A stretch of 64,000 bases of DNA from Nafulsella turpanensis ZLM-10 (GTDB taxonomy: Bacteria > Bacteroidota > Bacteroidia > Cytophagales > Cyclobacteriaceae), in NCBI RefSeq assembly GCF_000346615.1, contig NZ_ANNU01000028.1, positions 1 through 64,000 on the forward strand. The letters are read 5' to 3'. The notes below the pieces were generated by a model. That model worked only from the letters and a program-made list of their open reading frames with translations. It had not been told where the DNA came from and did not search any database. The translations under genes and the position numbers were made by a program. Below are positions 61,788 to 64,000 of this stretch, one piece after another (the first letter of the stretch is position 1; each line of letters begins with the position of its first letter).

Positions 61788-62677
61788 TCTTATTGTTCAA
61801 TATCGGCTTTCTTGAAGTTGGCTGGGTAGATATTATCGACATCATCCTGGTAAGTGTACTTATGTACCAGGTATACAAGCTCATGCGCGGAAGTGTGGCG
61901 GTAAAAATTTTCCTGGGCTTTCTATCGCTCTACCTGTTTTACCTGGTAGTAAAAGCCCTGCAGATGGAGCTGCTTACCAATATTCTGGGGCAGTTTATGG
62001 GGGTTGGTTTTTTAGCAGCTATTATTCTCTTTCAGCAGGAAATCAGGAAATTCCTCCTCTTAATTGGCCGCACCACTGCTTTTAACCGCGATAATATTTT
62101 TAAAGGCCTCCCCTGGCGTAAAAATGCCCAGACCAGCGACATCAACATTACCCCCATTATTGAGGCTGCCAAATCCCTGGGCGCCACCAATACAGGTGCA
62201 CTTATTGTATTAAGCAAAAGCTCTGAGCTTAAATTCTATGTAGAATCAGGCGACCTTATTGATGCTGTTATCAGTAAGCGACTGCTCACCTCTATCTTTA
62301 ACAAGTATAGCCCCCTCCACGATGGAGCGGTTATTATACACAACAAGCGCATTTCGGCCGCCCGCTGTATTCTGCCGGTAACAGAACGCGAAAACCTGCC
62401 AGCACAGTTTGGCCTTCGCCACCGAGCCGCCATTGGTATGAGCGAAGTAACTGATACTTTAATTGTTGTGGTATCGGAGGAAACGGGTAAAATATCGGCC
62501 GTGCGGAATGGCTTCATTTACCATAACCTCTCGCCACTGGAGCTTCGCAAGAAAATTAATGCTTATCTGTACGAAGAAGATGAAGATGAGGAACAGGTAA
62601 AGCCTCCTAAAAAGGCCAAGGAAGAGCCTGCCGCCACTACAGGCAAAACAAAGGCAGCAGATCAGAGCAGTCTGTAA
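61784..62677 (+). CDS. cdaA: Diadenylate cyclase CdaA
   Basis: The 297-residue membrane enzyme makes cyclic di-AMP from two ATP. Three N-terminal helices span about 15-85 (IDIILVSVLMYQVYKL, FLGFLSLYLFYLVVKAL, FMGVGFLAAIILFQQEIRKF), followed by the DAC domain with catalytic D180-G181-A182 in LHDGAVII and R212-H213-R214 in LRHRAAIGMSE. The start is TTG at 61784, overlapping the folP stop by four bases (TTGA); a second TTG three codons later is possible. The tail after about 265 is charged and disordered. Assignment is very secure. Confidence 0.95.
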   Translation: MILLFNIGFLEVGWVDIIDIILVSVLMYQVYKLMRGSVAVKIFLGFLSLYLFYLVVKALQMELLTNILGQFMGVGFLAAIILFQQEIRKFLLLIGRTTAFNRDNIFKGLPWRKNAQTSDINITPIIEAAKSLGATNTGALIVLSKSSELKFYVESGDLIDAVISKRLLTSIFNKYSPLHDGAVIIHNKRISAARCILPVTERENLPAQFGLRHRAAIGMSEVTDTLIVVVSEETGKISAVRNGFIYHNLSPLELRKKINAYLYEEDEDEEQVKPPKKAKEEPAATTGKTKAADQSSL

Positions 62678-62726
62678 AAAAACATCCTGTATTTTATTTT
62701 ACGCTTGCCCCGAGCCCTTAAAAAAC

Positions 62727-62770
62727 AAATGCCCCCGAAAATCTTCCGGAGGCATTTTACTTTTTTTATA
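62727..62770 (+). terminator. Terminator hairpin between cdaA and kbl
   Basis: AATGCCCCCG and CGGAGGCATT pair with one mismatch around AAAATCTTC, followed by T-rich sequence on the plus strand and preceded by an A-rich run, so it may serve both genes. Confidence 0.75.
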
Positions 62771-62799
62771 TGGCTCAGCTCTTACTGAAAGGCTAAGAT

Positions 62800-63996
62800 T
62801 TACTTCACTACTCCCAGCTCTCTACCCACTTCAGTAAAGGCATTGGTGGCCTTATCCAGATGCTCCCTTTCATGTACTGCCGAAATTTGCACACGAATAC
62901 GCGCCTGCCCTTTTGGTACTACGGGATAATAGAAGCCAATAACATAAATGCCCCTTTCCAGCATCTTCTCGGCCATCTGCTGCGCTAAGGGCGCATCATA
63001 GAGCATAATAGGCACAATAGGGTGCTCGCCCGGTTTAATGTCAAAACCTGCAGCTGTTATTTTTTCGCGGAAGTACTTTGTATTCTCTTCCAGCTTATCG
63101 CGCAGTTCGGTGGTGCTGCTGAGCATGTCCAGCACGGCAATGGAGCCACCCACAATGGCCGGGGCAAGTGTATTAGAGAAAAGATACGGACGGGAACGCT
63201 GGCGCAGCATATCGATAATTTCTTTGCGGCCACTGGTAAAACCACCCAGGGCACCGCCTAAGGCTTTACCAAGTGTGCCTGTAATAATGTCGACACGCCC
63301 CATAACGTTGCAGTACTCATGCACGCCACGACCGGTTTTGCCCATAAAACCAGTCGAGTGCGACTCATCCGACATCACCAGGGCCTTGTATTTTTCAGCC
63401 AGATCGCAGATTTTGTGGAGCTGGGCGATGGTCCCATCCATGGAGAAAACCCCGTCAGTGACAATAATCTTCTGCTGCGCACCGGCCTCATCGGCCGCTT
63501 TAAGCTGCGCTTCCAGGTCTTCCATGTTGTTGTGCTTGTAGCGAAAGCGTTTTGCCTTGCACAGGCGCACACCATCAATAATAGAGGCATGGTTGAGCTC
63601 ATCGGAAATGATGGCATCGTCCGGACCAAAAAGGGGTTCAAAAACGCCCCCGTTGGCATCGAATGCGGCAGCATATAAAATAGTGTCTTCCGTCCCGAGG
63701 AATTCTGCCAGCTTCCGCTCCAGCTCTTTATGGATGTCCTGCGTACCGCAGATAAAGCGGACAGATGACATACCATAGCCATGTGTGTCGATGGCTTCTT
63801 TGGCTGCGGCCACTACCTTTGGGTGGGCCGAGAGGCCAAGGTAGTTATTGGCACAAAAGTTAATCACTTCCTTGCCTGCAGTGGTTTTTATATCGGCACC
63901 CTGAGGGGTTACAATTACACGTTCCTGCTTATAAAGGCCCGCTTCTTTTATAGCTTCCAGTTCTTTTTCCAGAACCGGCTTTAAGGTATCGTACAT
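62800..63996 (-). CDS. kbl: Glycine C-acetyltransferase (2-amino-3-ketobutyrate CoA ligase)
   Basis: The 398-residue PLP enzyme (alpha-oxoamine synthase family) splits 2-amino-3-ketobutyrate to glycine and acetyl-CoA in threonine breakdown. Seen: [20 protein letters not shown] (about 45-64), [20 protein letters not shown] (about 85-104), [18 protein letters not shown] (about 210-227), and the PLP lysine in [13 protein letters not shown] (about K242). Length is normal. The start is at ATG 63996, four bases from the window's right end, so upstream context is unknown. No tdh is visible. Assignment is secure; a serine palmitoyltransferase-like relative is less likely. Confidence 0.93.
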   Translation of the reverse strand: MYDTLKPVLEKELEAIKEAGLYKQERVIVTPQGADIKTTAGKEVINFCANNYLGLSAHPKVVAAAKEAIDTHGYGMSSVRFICGTQDIHKELERKLAEFLGTEDTILYAAAFDANGGVFEPLFGPDDAIISDELNHASIIDGVRLCKAKRFRYKHNNMEDLEAQLKAADEAGAQQKIIVTDGVFSMDGTIAQLHKICDLAEKYKALVMSDESHSTGFMGKTGRGVHEYCNVMGRVDIITGTLGKALGGALGGFTSGRKEIIDMLRQRSRPYLFSNTLAPAIVGGSIAVLDMLSSTTELRDKLEENTKYFREKITAAGFDIKPGEHPIVPIMLYDAPLAQQMAEKMLERGIYVIGFYYPVVPKGQARIRVQISAVHEREHLDKATNAFTEVGRELGVVK

Positions 63997-64000
63997 ATCT

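Overview
The window reads as a chromosomal segment of a free-living Bacteroidota bacterium, most likely of the order Cytophagales. The signs are a GldH-type gliding lipoprotein, a RicT-like PSP1 protein, a GWxTD protein, a DUF2723 protein, a DUF1599-folP-cdaA neighbourhood, a MetS-type micro-subunit, and TAnnTTTG-type promoter elements rather than sigma70 boxes. The species cannot be fixed from sequence reading alone. No rRNA, tRNA, transposase, prophage or CRISPR array was recognised.

Region 1 (about 1-12.5 kb, all minus strand) is a surface-glycan locus. In order of transcription it holds an ABC exporter (Wzm permease, Wzt ATPase), then glycosyltransferases of families 2 and 4 and a GT-A-like type, two SAM methyltransferases, a polysaccharide pyruvyl-transferase-like protein and a GT9 heptosyltransferase-like protein. 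Many genes overlap or abut, so this is probably one long transcript. It is much more AT-rich than the rest of the window, and the base composition changes inside wzt, where the ATPase domain meets the glycan-recognition domain.

Region 2 (12.9-21.4 kb) holds sulfate-activation genes: cysC, cysD and cysN on the minus strand and cysQ divergent on the plus strand. No PAPS reductase is visible, which hints that PAPS may feed sulfation. A GT4, a polytopic membrane protein and a TPR protein follow. The intergenic spaces carry several classes of short repeat.

Region 3 (21.9-36 kb) is mostly housekeeping: a DUF2723 membrane protein, a methyltransferase, a GWxTD protein, an RlmB-type 2'-O-methyltransferase, mannose-1-phosphate guanylyltransferase with arabinose-5-phosphate isomerase (GDP-mannose and Kdo supply), RecQ, PurD, RicT-like and GldH.

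Region 4 (36-47 kb, mainly minus strand) has an orphan TPR histidine kinase, a propeller-like secreted protein directly behind a 1359-residue SF1 helicase with a Vsr-like C-terminus, a ComEA-like helix-hairpin-helix protein, a small membrane protein, and a sodium symporter (NSS family) with its 42-residue MetS-type partner.

Region 5 (47-64 kb) has hemA, a WG-repeat protein, a flotillin/NfeD pair, proS, a lipoprotein of very skewed composition with an OmpP1/FadL-like porin, aroK, a DppB-like permease, a DoxX-type protein, a duplicated DUF1599 protein, folP with cdaA (c-di-AMP synthase), and kbl.

The most unusual signals are the in-gene composition switch in wzt, AAC-rich leaders repeated in front of the cys genes, a REPIN-like 135-bp element, composite intergenic repeats, the large helicase, and the low-complexity lipoprotein.
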